From Lachnospiraceae bacterium (GTDB taxonomy: Bacteria; Bacillota; Clostridia; Lachnospirales; Lachnospiraceae), in the NCBI GenBank assembly GCA_009774245.1, contig VSNM01000110.1, positions 1 through 13,447 on the forward strand: a DNA stretch of 13,447 nucleotides, in the 5' to 3' direction. Below are positions 5,647 through 13,219 of the stretch, piece after piece; the first letter of the stretch is position 1; each line of letters opens with the position of its first letter. The position numbers and the translations under genes were made by a program. Under the pieces are notes generated by a model. The model ran no database searches and had not been told where the DNA came from. It worked only from the letters and a program-made list of their open reading frames with translations.

Positions 5647-6886
5647 GATTATAGAATATATTAAAATAGCCCTGATGAACATACGCGGCAACAAAGGACG
5701 CTCCTTTCTGACAATGCTGGGTATCATTATCGGTATTTCCTCCGTCATATTGATCGTCTCGGCGGGAAACGGATTTAAGGTCGGCATCAGCGGACAGCTT
5801 GACGAGCTGGTCGGGGGCTATGTGCAGTTCTATGCGGATGTGCCGGAGGATGAGGCCGATTCGATCATGTTTACAAATGACGATCTTGACCTGATCTATG
5901 AGCGGGTTCCTCATGTAAAAGGGGCGACGGATGTATGGTCATTTGGCGCATCGGCGACAGCGCAGAGTACCAAGGGAACCTTTTCAGTATCTCCGATGTT
6001 TGGAAACGAATCCCTGCAGTACTATGACAATGCACCGATTATGAGGGGGCGCTATTTCAACCAGAATGAGGCGCGCAGTTCCAGCAAGGTGTGCGTCATC
6101 AACGAGCGCGGCGCGAAGAAACTGTATGGTTCCACAGATGTCATTGGGATGGAGATCAGCATGAGCATGTGGGGGATGACCGAGGACTTTATGATCGTCG
6201 GCGTGAGAAAGGACAATGACTCGATTGCCAAACAGATGACGACCGGCACTAGCGCAGACGTGACAATGGAGCTGCCGCTGGGGATTCTGGAGGAAATGTT
6301 TGGCTATTATACCGAAGAATTTTCTTCCTTTATCGTGTTTGCGGATTCCTCAGAGTACGTCACTGAGATCTCAAAACAGGTGAAGTCCCTGCTCGAGGCG
6401 CGGTATAATGTGCGGGGCAAAGACTATATTCAGGCGTATGATATGGCGAGTCAGGTAGGCATGATCAGCGACATCCTGAATTACGTGACGATATTTATCA
6501 TGCTCGTGGCAGGCATAGCGCTGATTGTAGGTGGTATCGGCGTCATGAACATCATGCTGGTGTCCGTGACAGAGCGGACAAAGGAGATTGGCATCAGGAA
6601 AGCGCTGGGGGCAAAGACCGGCTCGATTTTGTTTCAGTTCTTGATGGAGGCAGTCATTATCACGCTGATTGGAGGATTTGTCGGCATTATTCTGGGTGTT
6701 CTGGGAGCAAGGGGAGTCTGCAGCATCGCATCGAGCATGGGAATGAGCGGTATGCAGGCAGTGATCGATCCCAAGGTCGTCCTTGCGGCGACAGGATTTT
6801 CATCGCTTATCGGCATCTTTTTTGGCATCTATCCGGCCAGAAAAGCGGCGAAGCTCAGCCCGATCGAGGCGCTGCGGCACGAATAA
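5639..6886 (+). CDS. ABC transporter permease, MacB/FtsX type
   Basis: Membrane subunit of the exporter. The ATG at 5639 (415 aa) lies inside the end of the adaptor gene; CGGAGG at 5621-5626 is 12 nt upstream. The fold order is typical: a first membrane helix (about residues 22-43, FLTMLGIIIGISSVILIVSA), then a large extracellular MacB_PCD domain (about 45-275). Three C-terminal helices make up the FtsX domain (IFIMLVAGIALIVGGIGVMN, then VIITLIGGFVGIILGVLG, and VVLAATGFSSLIGIFFGIYP). The coupling motif TERTKEIGIRKALGAK and the closing PARKAAKLSPIEALRHE are strongly conserved in MacB-like permeases. The four-helix form with a large outer domain fits export of peptides, macrolide-like compounds or lipids rather than import. 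Substrate unknown. Confidence 0.93.
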   Translation: MARIIEYIKIALMNIRGNKGRSFLTMLGIIIGISSVILIVSAGNGFKVGISGQLDELVGGYVQFYADVPEDEADSIMFTNDDLDLIYERVPHVKGATDVWSFGASATAQSTKGTFSVSPMFGNESLQYYDNAPIMRGRYFNQNEARSSSKVCVINERGAKKLYGSTDVIGMEISMSMWGMTEDFMIVGVRKDNDSIAKQMTTGTSADVTMELPLGILEEMFGYYTEEFSSFIVFADSSEYVTEISKQVKSLLEARYNVRGKDYIQAYDMASQVGMISDILNYVTIFIMLVAGIALIVGGIGVMNIMLVSVTERTKEIGIRKALGAKTGSILFQFLMEAVIITLIGGFVGIILGVLGARGVCSIASSMGMSGMQAVIDPKVVLAATGFSSLIGIFFGIYPARKAAKLSPIEALRHE

Positions 6887-6924
6887 ATAGAATTTAATAG
6901 AAAATATAAAAATTTTAGAATAAC

Positions 6925-6952
6925 TTGCACTTTGATTACTTTTTGGTATACT
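6925..6952 (+). promoter_or_regulatory. Promoter of the tsa operon
   Basis: TTGCAC (6925-6930), a 16-nt spacer and TATACT (6947-6952) lie 100 nt before the first gene. It is the only good promoter I see ahead of the nine closely spaced genes that follow. Confidence 0.7.
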
Positions 6953-6993
6953 GTATTAAGATACGGAATTGTTATGGAAGTGTATATTTTGCG

Positions 6994-7031
6994 AAGCACC
7001 TGTATCATCAAACGTACAGGTGCTTTGTTTT
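6994..7031 (+). terminator. Stem-loop with T-rich tail in the tsa operon leader
   Basis: AAGCACCTGTA (6994-7004) pairs perfectly with TACAGGTGCTT (7015-7025) around a 10-nt loop, followed by TTTGTTTT (7024-7031). It is 107 nt past the permease stop, so it can end the export operon. It also lies about 35 nt after the expected start of the tsa promoter, which would make it an attenuator or the 3' end of a short RNA. Confidence 0.75.
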
Positions 7032-7051
7032 GGGAAGGGGCAGGATACAGC

Positions 7052-7531
7052 ATGGAGATGGAATTTGATGTGAAAGTGACCGCAGGGGCGCTATACGATT
7101 ATCTTTTGTACCATACATATACCAGTTTCTCGGGGATGCTTGGCACACTGGCAGGCGTGTTTCTGATCATGGCGTTTGTCTCGACAAAGTATGTGATCTA
7201 TCTGATCGCGGGCGTGGCGCTCATTGCGTATCTCCCGGGAGCGCTGTTTCTCAGGGCGATGCAGCAGGTGCAGAACACGCCGGCCTTCAGGCAGCCGCTG
7301 CACTATAGGATGACAGATGAGGGCGTCTGTGTATCGCAGGGAGAAAACGAGGAGCAGCAGAGCTGGGACAGTTGTGTGAAGGCGGTGTCGACAGGGAGAA
7401 GCATTATATTATATACGTCGCGATCAACGGCCTCGATATTTCCGAAAAAAGATCTGGGAGACCAGAAGGAGGCCTTGGTTCGGATGATATCAACACATAT
7501 GTCCCCGAAGAAGGTTAAGATACGCTCTTGA
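7052..7531 (+). CDS. YcxB-like membrane protein
   Basis: Small membrane protein of unknown role, 159 aa from the ATG at 7052 (preceded by GGAAGGGG and AGGA). Residues about 25-65 form two adjacent hydrophobic helices (MLGTLAGVFLIMAFVS and YVIYLIAGVALIAYLPGALF). The C-terminal half is the soluble YcxB-like domain: HYRMTDEGVCVSQGENEEQQ, then SWDSCVKAVSTGRSIILYTS and ASIFPKKDL. The same reading frame stays open upstream to 6932 across the stem-loop, but no ribosome binding site supports a longer protein; an ATG at 6974 is the alternative. It is the first gene of the operon, and its stop lies 23 nt before the tsaE start. The link to tRNA modification is by position only. Confidence 0.8.
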   Translation: MEMEFDVKVTAGALYDYLLYHTYTSFSGMLGTLAGVFLIMAFVSTKYVIYLIAGVALIAYLPGALFLRAMQQVQNTPAFRQPLHYRMTDEGVCVSQGENEEQQSWDSCVKAVSTGRSIILYTSRSTASIFPKKDLGDQKEALVRMISTHMSPKKVKIRS

Positions 7532-7554
7532 AGGATGTTGAGGTGAAGACGGAA

Positions 7555-8001
7555 ATGGGATACAAAAGGGGATACAAAAGGGGATACATAGAGACGAACA
7601 GCCCCGAGGAGACTTTTGCGGCGGGCAAAAGTCTGGGACTTGCCGCGCGGCCGGGGGAGCTCTACACGCTGAGCGGTGAGCTGGGTGTGGGCAAGACTGT
7701 GTTTACACAGGGGGTGGCGGCAGGACTTGACATCACGGAGCACGTCAACAGCCCCACGTTTACGATCGTACAGATTTATGAGAAGGGGAGACTGCCGCTT
7801 TATCATTTTGATGTATACCGCATAGGAGACATCGAGGAGATGGATGAGATCGGTTATGAGGATTATTTCTATGGGGAAGGGCTCTGCATTGTAGAATGGG
7901 CAGACCGGATCAGGGAATTGATACCCGCAGACGCGAAACATATTACCATAGAGAAAGATCTGGAAAAGGGCTTTGATTACCGGAAAATAACGATAGACTG
8001 A
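7555..8001 (+). CDS. tsaE: tRNA threonylcarbamoyladenosine biosynthesis ATPase TsaE
   Basis: P-loop ATPase that resets the TsaB-TsaD complex during t6A37 formation on ANN-decoding tRNAs. The protein shows Walker A GELGVGKT (residues 41-48), the family motif VNSPTFTIVQIYE, then LYHFDVYRI and, near the end, CIVEWADRI. I chose the ATG at 7555 (148 aa) because GAGGTGAAG (7540-7548) is well placed; an in-frame TTG at 7528 would overlap the previous gene by 4 nt. The first residues MGYKRGYKRGYIE come from a 12-nt tandem repeat and look like an expansion ahead of the usual start of the family (IETNSPEET). Length otherwise fits the family. Confidence 0.95.
   Translation: MGYKRGYKRGYIETNSPEETFAAGKSLGLAARPGELYTLSGELGVGKTVFTQGVAAGLDITEHVNSPTFTIVQIYEKGRLPLYHFDVYRIGDIEEMDEIGYEDYFYGEGLCIVEWADRIRELIPADAKHITIEKDLEKGFDYRKITID
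7557..7591 (+). repeat. 12-nt tandem repeat at the tsaE 5' end
   Basis: GGGATACAAAAG occurs at 7557-7568 and 7569-7580, followed by GGGATACATAG (7581-7591). It is in frame and encodes GYKR-GYKR-GYIE. Because the unit is a multiple of three, copy-number change would alter only the protein N-terminus. Confidence 0.9.
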
Positions 8002-8012
8002 GGGGAAAGAGT

Positions 8013-8750
8013 ATGAAGATTCTTGCGTTGGACAGCTCCGGACTTGTGGCATCGGCGGCTGTAGTGGAGGATGACATCACCATAGCGGAGTACACGATCA
8101 ATTATAAAAAGACGCATTCGCAGACATTGCTTCCGATGCTGGACGAATTGAGGCGTATGACAGAGCTGGACCTGCACACAATCGATGCCATTGCGGTGGC
8201 GGCAGGACCGGGTTCTTTTACCGGGCTCCGAATCGGATCGGCGACCGCAAAAGGACTGGGGTTTGCGCTGGATATCCCGATTATTCCGGTGCCGACAGTG
8301 GACGCGCTGGCCTATAATCTCTATGGCAGCGACAAGTTGATCTGTCCGCTGATGGATGCGCGCAGAAATCAGGTGTATACAGGGCTGTATACATTTCGCA
8401 AAGGGATGTCCCCTGATGCCGGATATGATATGGATGTCGTAGAACAGCAGTGCGCCGTCGACATCGCGCAGATCGCAGGGCTGATCAATGGGCTGGGGAC
8501 GGATACAGAGGTGTTGTTTTTGGGAGACGGCGTGTCTGTATACAGAGAACAGATCGCAGAGCTGATCAGGGTAAAATACAGTTTTGCACCGGCGTGCTGC
8601 AACAGGCAGAGGGCTTCCTGCGTGGCGTCATTAGGCATTGTATTGTATCAGAGAGGAATCATGGAGACAGCGGCAGAGCATTCGCCCGTTTATCTCCGCC
8701 TCTCGCAGGCAGAGCGCGAGCGCGCAGACAAAGGTGATCAATCATGTTAG
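8013..8750 (+). CDS. tsaB: tRNA threonylcarbamoyladenosine biosynthesis protein TsaB
   Basis: Catalytically inactive paralogue and partner of TsaD, needed for t6A37 synthesis. The 245-aa protein begins MKILALDSSGLVASAAVVED, the ASKHA-fold phosphate-1 loop, then has KKTHSQTLLPMLDEL and the hallmark AVAAGPGSFTGLRIGSATAK. It lacks the HxxxH metal site seen in TsaD, as expected. GAGGGGAAAG ends 3 nt before the ATG. It starts 11 nt after tsaE and overlaps rimI by 7 nt. Length is normal for the family (about 230-250). Confidence 0.96.
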   Translation: MKILALDSSGLVASAAVVEDDITIAEYTINYKKTHSQTLLPMLDELRRMTELDLHTIDAIAVAAGPGSFTGLRIGSATAKGLGFALDIPIIPVPTVDALAYNLYGSDKLICPLMDARRNQVYTGLYTFRKGMSPDAGYDMDVVEQQCAVDIAQIAGLINGLGTDTEVLFLGDGVSVYREQIAELIRVKYSFAPACCNRQRASCVASLGIVLYQRGIMETAAEHSPVYLRLSQAERERADKGDQSC

Positions 8751-9205
8751 AATATCATATACGGGAAATGCAGCGGGAAGATCTGGAGGAAGTGACAGCA
8801 TTGGAGGCATCCTGTTTTTCCATGCCCTGGAGGTATATGGATTTTGCGGAGGTGCTCGCCAATCCGGACAGATTCTATCTGGTGGCGGAGGCAGACAGCG
8901 CGGCGGGCGTATCGGACCGCATTTTGGGTGGGTGTATGCTCACGCATATTGTCGGGGAAGGCGATATCTCAAATGTGGCAGTCCGTGAGGCGTACAGAAA
9001 TAATAAGATTGCGTCGGCGCTCCTGTCAGCGCTTCTGGAGCTGGGAACAGAGCGGTATGGCATCCAGTCGTACACGCTTGAGGTGCGCAGCAAAAATGTT
9101 CCGGCGCGCAGGCTTTATGAGAAATACGGGTTTGTCTCTAAGGGAGTGCGCCCTGATTTTTATGAAAAACCAAAGGATGACGCGATTATCATGTGGAGAT
9201 CGTGA
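8744..9205 (+). CDS. rimI: Ribosomal protein S18-alanine N-acetyltransferase RimI (GNAT)
   Basis: GNAT-family N-terminal acetyltransferase; the E. coli orthologue acetylates the N-terminus of ribosomal protein S18. The 153-aa protein has IREMQREDLEEVTALEASCF, then the substrate-side FSMPWRYMDF, the acetyl-CoA strand and loop ISNVAVREAYRNNKIASALL (76-95) and the RimI signature LEVRSKNVPARRLYEKYGF. In the loop the usual RxxGxG/A is R85-N-N-K88-I-A90, so the first Gly is Lys; the rest is normal. Its ATG lies 7 nt inside the end of tsaB. The tsaB-rimI-tsaD neighbourhood is common in Firmicutes and supports the name. Actual substrate range is not shown by sequence. Confidence 0.9.
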   Translation: MLEYHIREMQREDLEEVTALEASCFSMPWRYMDFAEVLANPDRFYLVAEADSAAGVSDRILGGCMLTHIVGEGDISNVAVREAYRNNKIASALLSALLELGTERYGIQSYTLEVRSKNVPARRLYEKYGFVSKGVRPDFYEKPKDDAIIMWRS

Positions 9206-9221
9206 AAATTTTGAGAGGGAG

Positions 9222-10151
9222 ATGATTATTATACTAGACATTTGTTTATTGGGAACCGGTGGTATGATGCCGCTGCCACATAGATGGCTCACTTCACTCA
9301 TGGCGCGGTACAATGGTACGAGTATTCTCATTGACTGCGGTGAGGGCACACAGATTGCCATGAAAGAGAAGGGCTGGAGTCCAAAGCCGATTGATCTGAT
9401 GTGTTTTACGCACTATCATGCTGACCATATCTCAGGGCTTCCCGGGATGCTGCTCACCATGGGAAATGCGGAAAAGACAACGCCGCTTGTGATGATTGGC
9501 CCCAAAGGACTTTCGAGAGTGGTTAACGCCCTGCGCGTTGTGGCGCCGGAGCTCCCATTTGAGATCAGATATATGGAGCTGGCAGAGACAGAGCAGAATT
9601 TTGTGTTTGACGGATTCCGCATCGAGGCATTTCGTGTGAACCATAATGTGACTTGTTACGGATACAATATTGTAGTTGACCGGAAAGGGAAGTTTCAGCT
9701 GGAGAAAGCGACGGCGCTCGGATTGGACAGAAGATACTGGAACAGACTTCAAAAAGGGGAGACAGTCGTACTGGATGGGAAAACATACACACCGGACATG
9801 GTTATGGGAGCGCCCAGAAAAGGAATTAAGGTAACATACTGTACTGATTCGAGACCAACCGATGGTATTATCAAAAACGCAAAAGATGCCGATTTATTTA
9901 TATGTGAAGGGATGTATGGAGAACCGGACAAAAAGGAAAAGGCAAAAGAATACAGGCACATGACTTTTTACGAGGCGGCAGAGATGGCAAAGGAAGCAAA
10001 CGTGGCCAGAATGTGGCTGACACATTACTCGCCGTCGCTGACACGGCCTGAAGAGTACAGGAAAGAGGTGCAGGCGATTTTTCCACAGACCTACATCGCA
10101 AAGGATGGCTGGAGTGAAGAACTCTTATTTGAGGATGAAAGGGGAGATTGA
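9222..10151 (+). CDS. rnz: Ribonuclease Z (tRNA 3' endonuclease)
   Basis: Zinc metallo-beta-lactamase-fold nuclease that trims tRNA 3' trailers, mainly from precursors without an encoded CCA. From the ATG at 9222 the protein has 309 residues, close to the family norm. Metal ligands are visible: His64, His66, Asp68 and His69 (THYHADH), His141 (NHNVTCYGY), Asp209 (YCTDSRP) and His268 (LTHYSP). LGTGGMMPLPHRWLTS and IDCGEGTQIA at the N-terminus and MGAPRKGIKVTYCTDSRP are RNase Z signatures. The ribosome binding site (GAGAGGGAG, 9213-9221) touches the ATG, so the true start could be a few codons later. The gene lies 16 nt after rimI. The reading frame is open upstream through rimI but that part is not coding. 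Confidence 0.9.
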   Translation: MIIILDICLLGTGGMMPLPHRWLTSLMARYNGTSILIDCGEGTQIAMKEKGWSPKPIDLMCFTHYHADHISGLPGMLLTMGNAEKTTPLVMIGPKGLSRVVNALRVVAPELPFEIRYMELAETEQNFVFDGFRIEAFRVNHNVTCYGYNIVVDRKGKFQLEKATALGLDRRYWNRLQKGETVVLDGKTYTPDMVMGAPRKGIKVTYCTDSRPTDGIIKNAKDADLFICEGMYGEPDKKEKAKEYRHMTFYEAAEMAKEANVARMWLTHYSPSLTRPEEYRKEVQAIFPQTYIAKDGWSEELLFEDERGD

Positions 10152-10153
10152 AA

Positions 10154-10720
10154 ATGGGGAAAGCGAAAAAAGGAATCATTATCGTAATCTTGGTTGCTTT
10201 GGTTGGAGGCTACTATTTTTATCTGTCAAACTATAATGGCAGGAATAAGGATAACGAGACGATCGTCACAGCAGTGCAGGATGTACTGCTGAGAAATCTT
10301 GACGATGATTATCCACCGACGCCGCGGGAAGTCCTGAAGTATTACAGCGACATTACTAAGTGTCTCTACAATGAAGAATACACCGAAGATCAGCTGGAAC
10401 AGATGGCAGATAAGCTGCTGGCACTCTATGACGCGGAGCTGGCCGAAAACAATCCAAGAGACCAGTATCTCATAGATTTGAAGGCCGAGGTCAAAGAGTT
10501 TGAGGAAAATGGTTATACCATTGTGAACTATACCACATCGAAGAGTACGGATGTCGAGGAATTTACGGAGGACGGCCGCAAATGCGCGAGACTGTACTGT
10601 ACCTATTCTGTGAAAGCAGGGGCAAACTACACATCCTCGAGGCAGGTGTTTATCCTGAGAAAAGAGACAGAGACAGGCCGCTGGAAGATTCTTGGCTTTG
10701 AGCTTGTCAATCCGGAATAA
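10154..10720 (+). CDS. Membrane-anchored hypothetical protein
   Basis: I do not know a function. From the ATG at 10154 (188 aa; AAGGGGAGA is 6-7 nt upstream) the protein has a short basic start, one membrane helix (GIIIVILVALVGGYYFYL) and an outside soluble domain. That domain includes TIVTAVQDVLLRNLDDDYPP, TPREVLKYYSDITKCLYNEE and a C-terminal beta-rich part ending RQVFILRKETETGRWKILGF. The layout recalls lipid-facing or extracytoplasmic NTF2-like proteins, and I associate similar proteins with Lachnospiraceae (a DUF6715-type family, from memory and unverified). It starts 2 nt after rnz and ends 23 nt before tsaD, so it is certainly in the operon. Confidence 0.75.
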   Translation: MGKAKKGIIIVILVALVGGYYFYLSNYNGRNKDNETIVTAVQDVLLRNLDDDYPPTPREVLKYYSDITKCLYNEEYTEDQLEQMADKLLALYDAELAENNPRDQYLIDLKAEVKEFEENGYTIVNYTTSKSTDVEEFTEDGRKCARLYCTYSVKAGANYTSSRQVFILRKETETGRWKILGFELVNPE

Positions 10721-10743
10721 TTTAGGAAAGGTATCGTTTTATC

Positions 10744-11772
10744 ATGCAAACAAGAAAAGACATATTCATATTGGCGATCGAGAGCTCCTGTGATGAGACA
10801 GCCGCCTCTGTCGTGAAAAACGGGCGGGAGGTTTTGTCCAACATCATCGCGTCGCAGATAGAATTACATACCTTATACGGCGGCGTAGTGCCGGAAATAG
10901 CTTCCAGAAAGCACATCGAGAAGATCAATCAGGTCATTGAGGAGGCCCTGCAGGAGGCGGATGTGACTTTAGAGGAAATCACGGCGATCGCAGTGACCTA
11001 TGGTCCGGGGCTTGTCGGTGCGCTTCTGGTCGGCGTCTCTGCGGCAAAGGCGATCAGCTTCGCCACAGGGAAGCCGTTGATTGGCGTGCACCACATCGAG
11101 GGACATATCAGCGCCAATTTTATCGAAAACAAGGAGCTGGAGCCGCCGTTCGTATGTCTGGTGGTATCCGGCGGACATACACATCTTGTGATTGTCAGGG
11201 ATTATGGGGAGTATGAGATTTTGGGATACACGAGGGACGACGCGGCAGGAGAGGCGTTTGACAAGGTGGCGCGCGCCATAGGTCTTGGCTATCCGGGCGG
11301 GCCAAAGATTGACAGGCTTTCCAGAGAGGGCAATCCCGAAGCGATACAGTTCCCGAGGGCAAAAGTCGACGGCTCAGGCTATGATTTTAGCTTCAGCGGA
11401 CTCAAATCCGCAGTGTTAAATTACCTCAATTCCTGCGAGATGAAAGGAGTCGAGGTCAACAGGGCAGACGTGGCGGCTTCTTTTCAGAAGGCTGTCATCG
11501 ACGTCCTTGTGGATCATTCCGTCAATGCAGTCATGGAATACGGATTTGACAGATTTGCGATTGCGGGCGGAGTCGCGTCCAACTCTTCATTGCGCGCGGC
11601 ATTTGAGGCAGAGTGTGCAGCACGGGGGATTGCGTTTTATCATCCCTCGCCAATTTTTTGTACAGATAACGCAGCGATGATCGGCGTGGCAGGATATTAC
11701 GAGTATCAGAGAGGGACGAGAAGCGGATATGACCTGAATGCCGTTCCAAATCTCAGATTAGGAGAAAGGTAG
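10744..11772 (+). CDS. tsaD: tRNA N6-adenosine threonylcarbamoyltransferase TsaD
   Basis: Catalytic subunit that transfers the threonylcarbamoyl group to A37 of ANN-decoding tRNAs, with TsaB and TsaE. The 342-aa protein starts IFILAIESSCDETAASVVKN and has the metal site His117 and His121 in HHIEGH. It also has VVSGGHTHLVIV, the AGEAFDKVARAIGLGYPGGP loop, FSFSGLKSAV, IAGGVASNSSLR and the distal metal ligand Asp308 in CTDNAAM. Length is typical (about 335-345). AGGAAAGG lies about 13 nt before the ATG, a long but acceptable spacing. The ispD gene starts directly after its stop. Confidence 0.97.
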   Translation: MQTRKDIFILAIESSCDETAASVVKNGREVLSNIIASQIELHTLYGGVVPEIASRKHIEKINQVIEEALQEADVTLEEITAIAVTYGPGLVGALLVGVSAAKAISFATGKPLIGVHHIEGHISANFIENKELEPPFVCLVVSGGHTHLVIVRDYGEYEILGYTRDDAAGEAFDKVARAIGLGYPGGPKIDRLSREGNPEAIQFPRAKVDGSGYDFSFSGLKSAVLNYLNSCEMKGVEVNRADVAASFQKAVIDVLVDHSVNAVMEYGFDRFAIAGGVASNSSLRAAFEAECAARGIAFYHPSPIFCTDNAAMIGVAGYYEYQRGTRSGYDLNAVPNLRLGER

Positions 11773-12489
11773 ATGTGCGGCATGAATGTGATCAGGACAA
11801 CGGCCATAGTGCTGGCAGCAGGGCAGGGAAAAAGGATGCAGAGCAGTGTCCGCAAACAGTATCTGCTCATCGGTGATAAGCCGGTTTTATATTATTCGTT
11901 AAAAGCCTTTGAGGACAGTATCATAGATGATCTCGTATTGGTGGTCGGAGAGGGCGAGGAGGACTATTGTCAGAGAGAACTGATCGACAAATATGGTTTT
12001 TGCAAAATTCGTGCAGTGGTATGCGGCGGTCGGGAGCGGTATCACTCGGTTGCATATGGGCTCAGAGCGATCAGCTGGAAGTGTGATTATGCCTTTATTC
12101 ATGACGGTGCGCGTCCCTTTGTGGATGATCAGATCATCAACAGAGTCTATGATGAGGTGAGACAATCCAGGGCATGTGTGGTCGGCATGCCCGTAAAAGA
12201 TACGATCAAGGTAGCCGATGAGAGAGGGTATGTGGCATGCACGCCGGATCGCGCACGGATATGGCAGATACAGACGCCGCAGGTTTTCGAGAAAAAGCTG
12301 ATTGCGACGGCTTATGAGAAACTGCTCGAACAGGAGGAAAAGCTGTCTGCAGAAGGTGTGACAGTTACGGATGATGCGATGGTGGTCGAGTATTTTATGA
12401 ATGTGCCGGTGAAGCTGGTGCAGGGTTCCTATGAAAATATTAAGATTACGACGCCGGAAGATTTGAAAATCGCGGAGACACTGATATGA
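11773..12489 (+). CDS. ispD: 2-C-methyl-D-erythritol 4-phosphate cytidylyltransferase IspD
   Basis: Third enzyme of the MEP isoprenoid pathway: MEP plus CTP gives CDP-ME and pyrophosphate. The 238-aa protein has the nucleotide-binding start TAIVLAAGQGKRMQSSVRKQ, then CGGRERYHSVAYGL, FIHDGARPFV and PVKDTIKVADE. IWQIQTPQVFEKKLI, VTDDAMVVE and ENIKITTPEDL complete the IspD set. AGGAG (11760-11764) is 8 nt before the ATG at 11773; an ATG at 11782 is also possible but has poorer spacing. CTPDR replaces the common VDR loop residues, a small variation. It abuts tsaD with no gap and overlaps the HD gene by ATGA. Confidence 0.93.
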   Translation: MCGMNVIRTTAIVLAAGQGKRMQSSVRKQYLLIGDKPVLYYSLKAFEDSIIDDLVLVVGEGEEDYCQRELIDKYGFCKIRAVVCGGRERYHSVAYGLRAISWKCDYAFIHDGARPFVDDQIINRVYDEVRQSRACVVGMPVKDTIKVADERGYVACTPDRARIWQIQTPQVFEKKLIATAYEKLLEQEEKLSAEGVTVTDDAMVVEYFMNVPVKLVQGSYENIKITTPEDLKIAETLI

Positions 12490-13163
12490 ATAGAGAAACA
12501 TATGAATTAATGGAAAATTACATGCGCTCCTGCATGGGGGACAGTGCACACGATCAGGAGCATATTTACCGTGTGTTATATAATGCACTGGATATTGCAA
12601 AGACAGAAGAAAATGTAAATTATGACGTTTTGATCGCGGCCTGCCTGCTGCATGATATCGGACGCAGAGAGCAGTTTGACAATCCGGCCTTGTGTCATGC
12701 AAAAGTGGGCGGCGACAAAGCATATCGTTTTTTGACGGAGCACGGTTTTGCAGCAGACTATGCGGAGGAGGTGCGGCAGTGTATCAGGACACATCGATAC
12801 AGAAGAGACGCGCAGCCACAAAGTCTCGAAGCCAGGATTTTGTTTGACGCGGACAAATTAGACGTCGCAGGTGCCATCGGAATCGCGAGAACTCTGGTAT
12901 ATAAAGGCGCTGTTTCCGAACCGTTGTATTCTGTATCTCCAGACAGGGAGGTCTTATCAGGAGAAAATGATACACTTCCTTCTTTCTTTCAGGAGTATAA
13001 ATACAAATTGGAGAAATTATATTCAAGTTTCTACACGAAGAGAGCAGCAGAGCTTGCAGGAGAGAGACAGCAGAGTGCAGTGGATTTCTATAACGCATTG
13101 TATCGTGAAGTCAGTAGGCCGTATCAAAATGGAAAAAATGAACTGGAAAAACGGTTAGAATAA
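12486..13163 (+). CDS. HD-domain phosphohydrolase
   Basis: Metal-dependent hydrolase of the HD superfamily, 225 aa, cytoplasmic. Candidate metal ligands are His22 and His26 (SAHDQEHIYRV), His56-Asp57 (ACLLHDIGRR) and a later Asp in ILFDADKLDVAGAIGIARTL. The arrangement matches the stand-alone HD group (YedJ/YpgQ-like) that acts on nucleotides or other phosphates; the substrate cannot be told here. It shares ATGA with the ispD stop, so translation is coupled. A charged C-terminal region (about 160-225) is mainly helical. It is the last gene of the operon, and no intrinsic terminator is visible after it. Confidence 0.88.
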   Translation: MNRETYELMENYMRSCMGDSAHDQEHIYRVLYNALDIAKTEENVNYDVLIAACLLHDIGRREQFDNPALCHAKVGGDKAYRFLTEHGFAADYAEEVRQCIRTHRYRRDAQPQSLEARILFDADKLDVAGAIGIARTLVYKGAVSEPLYSVSPDREVLSGENDTLPSFFQEYKYKLEKLYSSFYTKRAAELAGERQQSAVDFYNALYREVSRPYQNGKNELEKRLE

Positions 13164-13190
13164 AAATTTGCAAAAAATGTAAAAAAGTCG

Positions 13191-13219
13191 TTGACAACTA
13201 CATTGGAGCGTGATAAGAT
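13191..13219 (+). promoter_or_regulatory. Upstream tandem promoter (P1) for tRNA-Ser
   Basis: TTGACA (13191-13196), exactly 17 nt, then TAAGAT (13214-13219), with an extended TG at 13211-13212. It points toward the tRNA and lies 27 nt after the HD gene stop. No clear terminator separates it from the second promoter. Confidence 0.75.

Noticed and set aside
7557..7591. Short tandem repeats considered as a CRISPR remnant.
   Set aside because: The units are 12 nt with no spacers and are in frame within tsaE.
7303..8052. Long antisense open frame opposite the YcxB-like gene and tsaE.
   Set aside because: The sense strand encodes clearly conserved proteins here; the antisense frame has no recognisable motif or start signal.
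11899..12723. Long antisense open frame opposite ispD and the HD gene.
   Set aside because: Both sense genes have firm family motifs; the antisense product is rich in His, Cys and Arg in the manner of a shadow frame.
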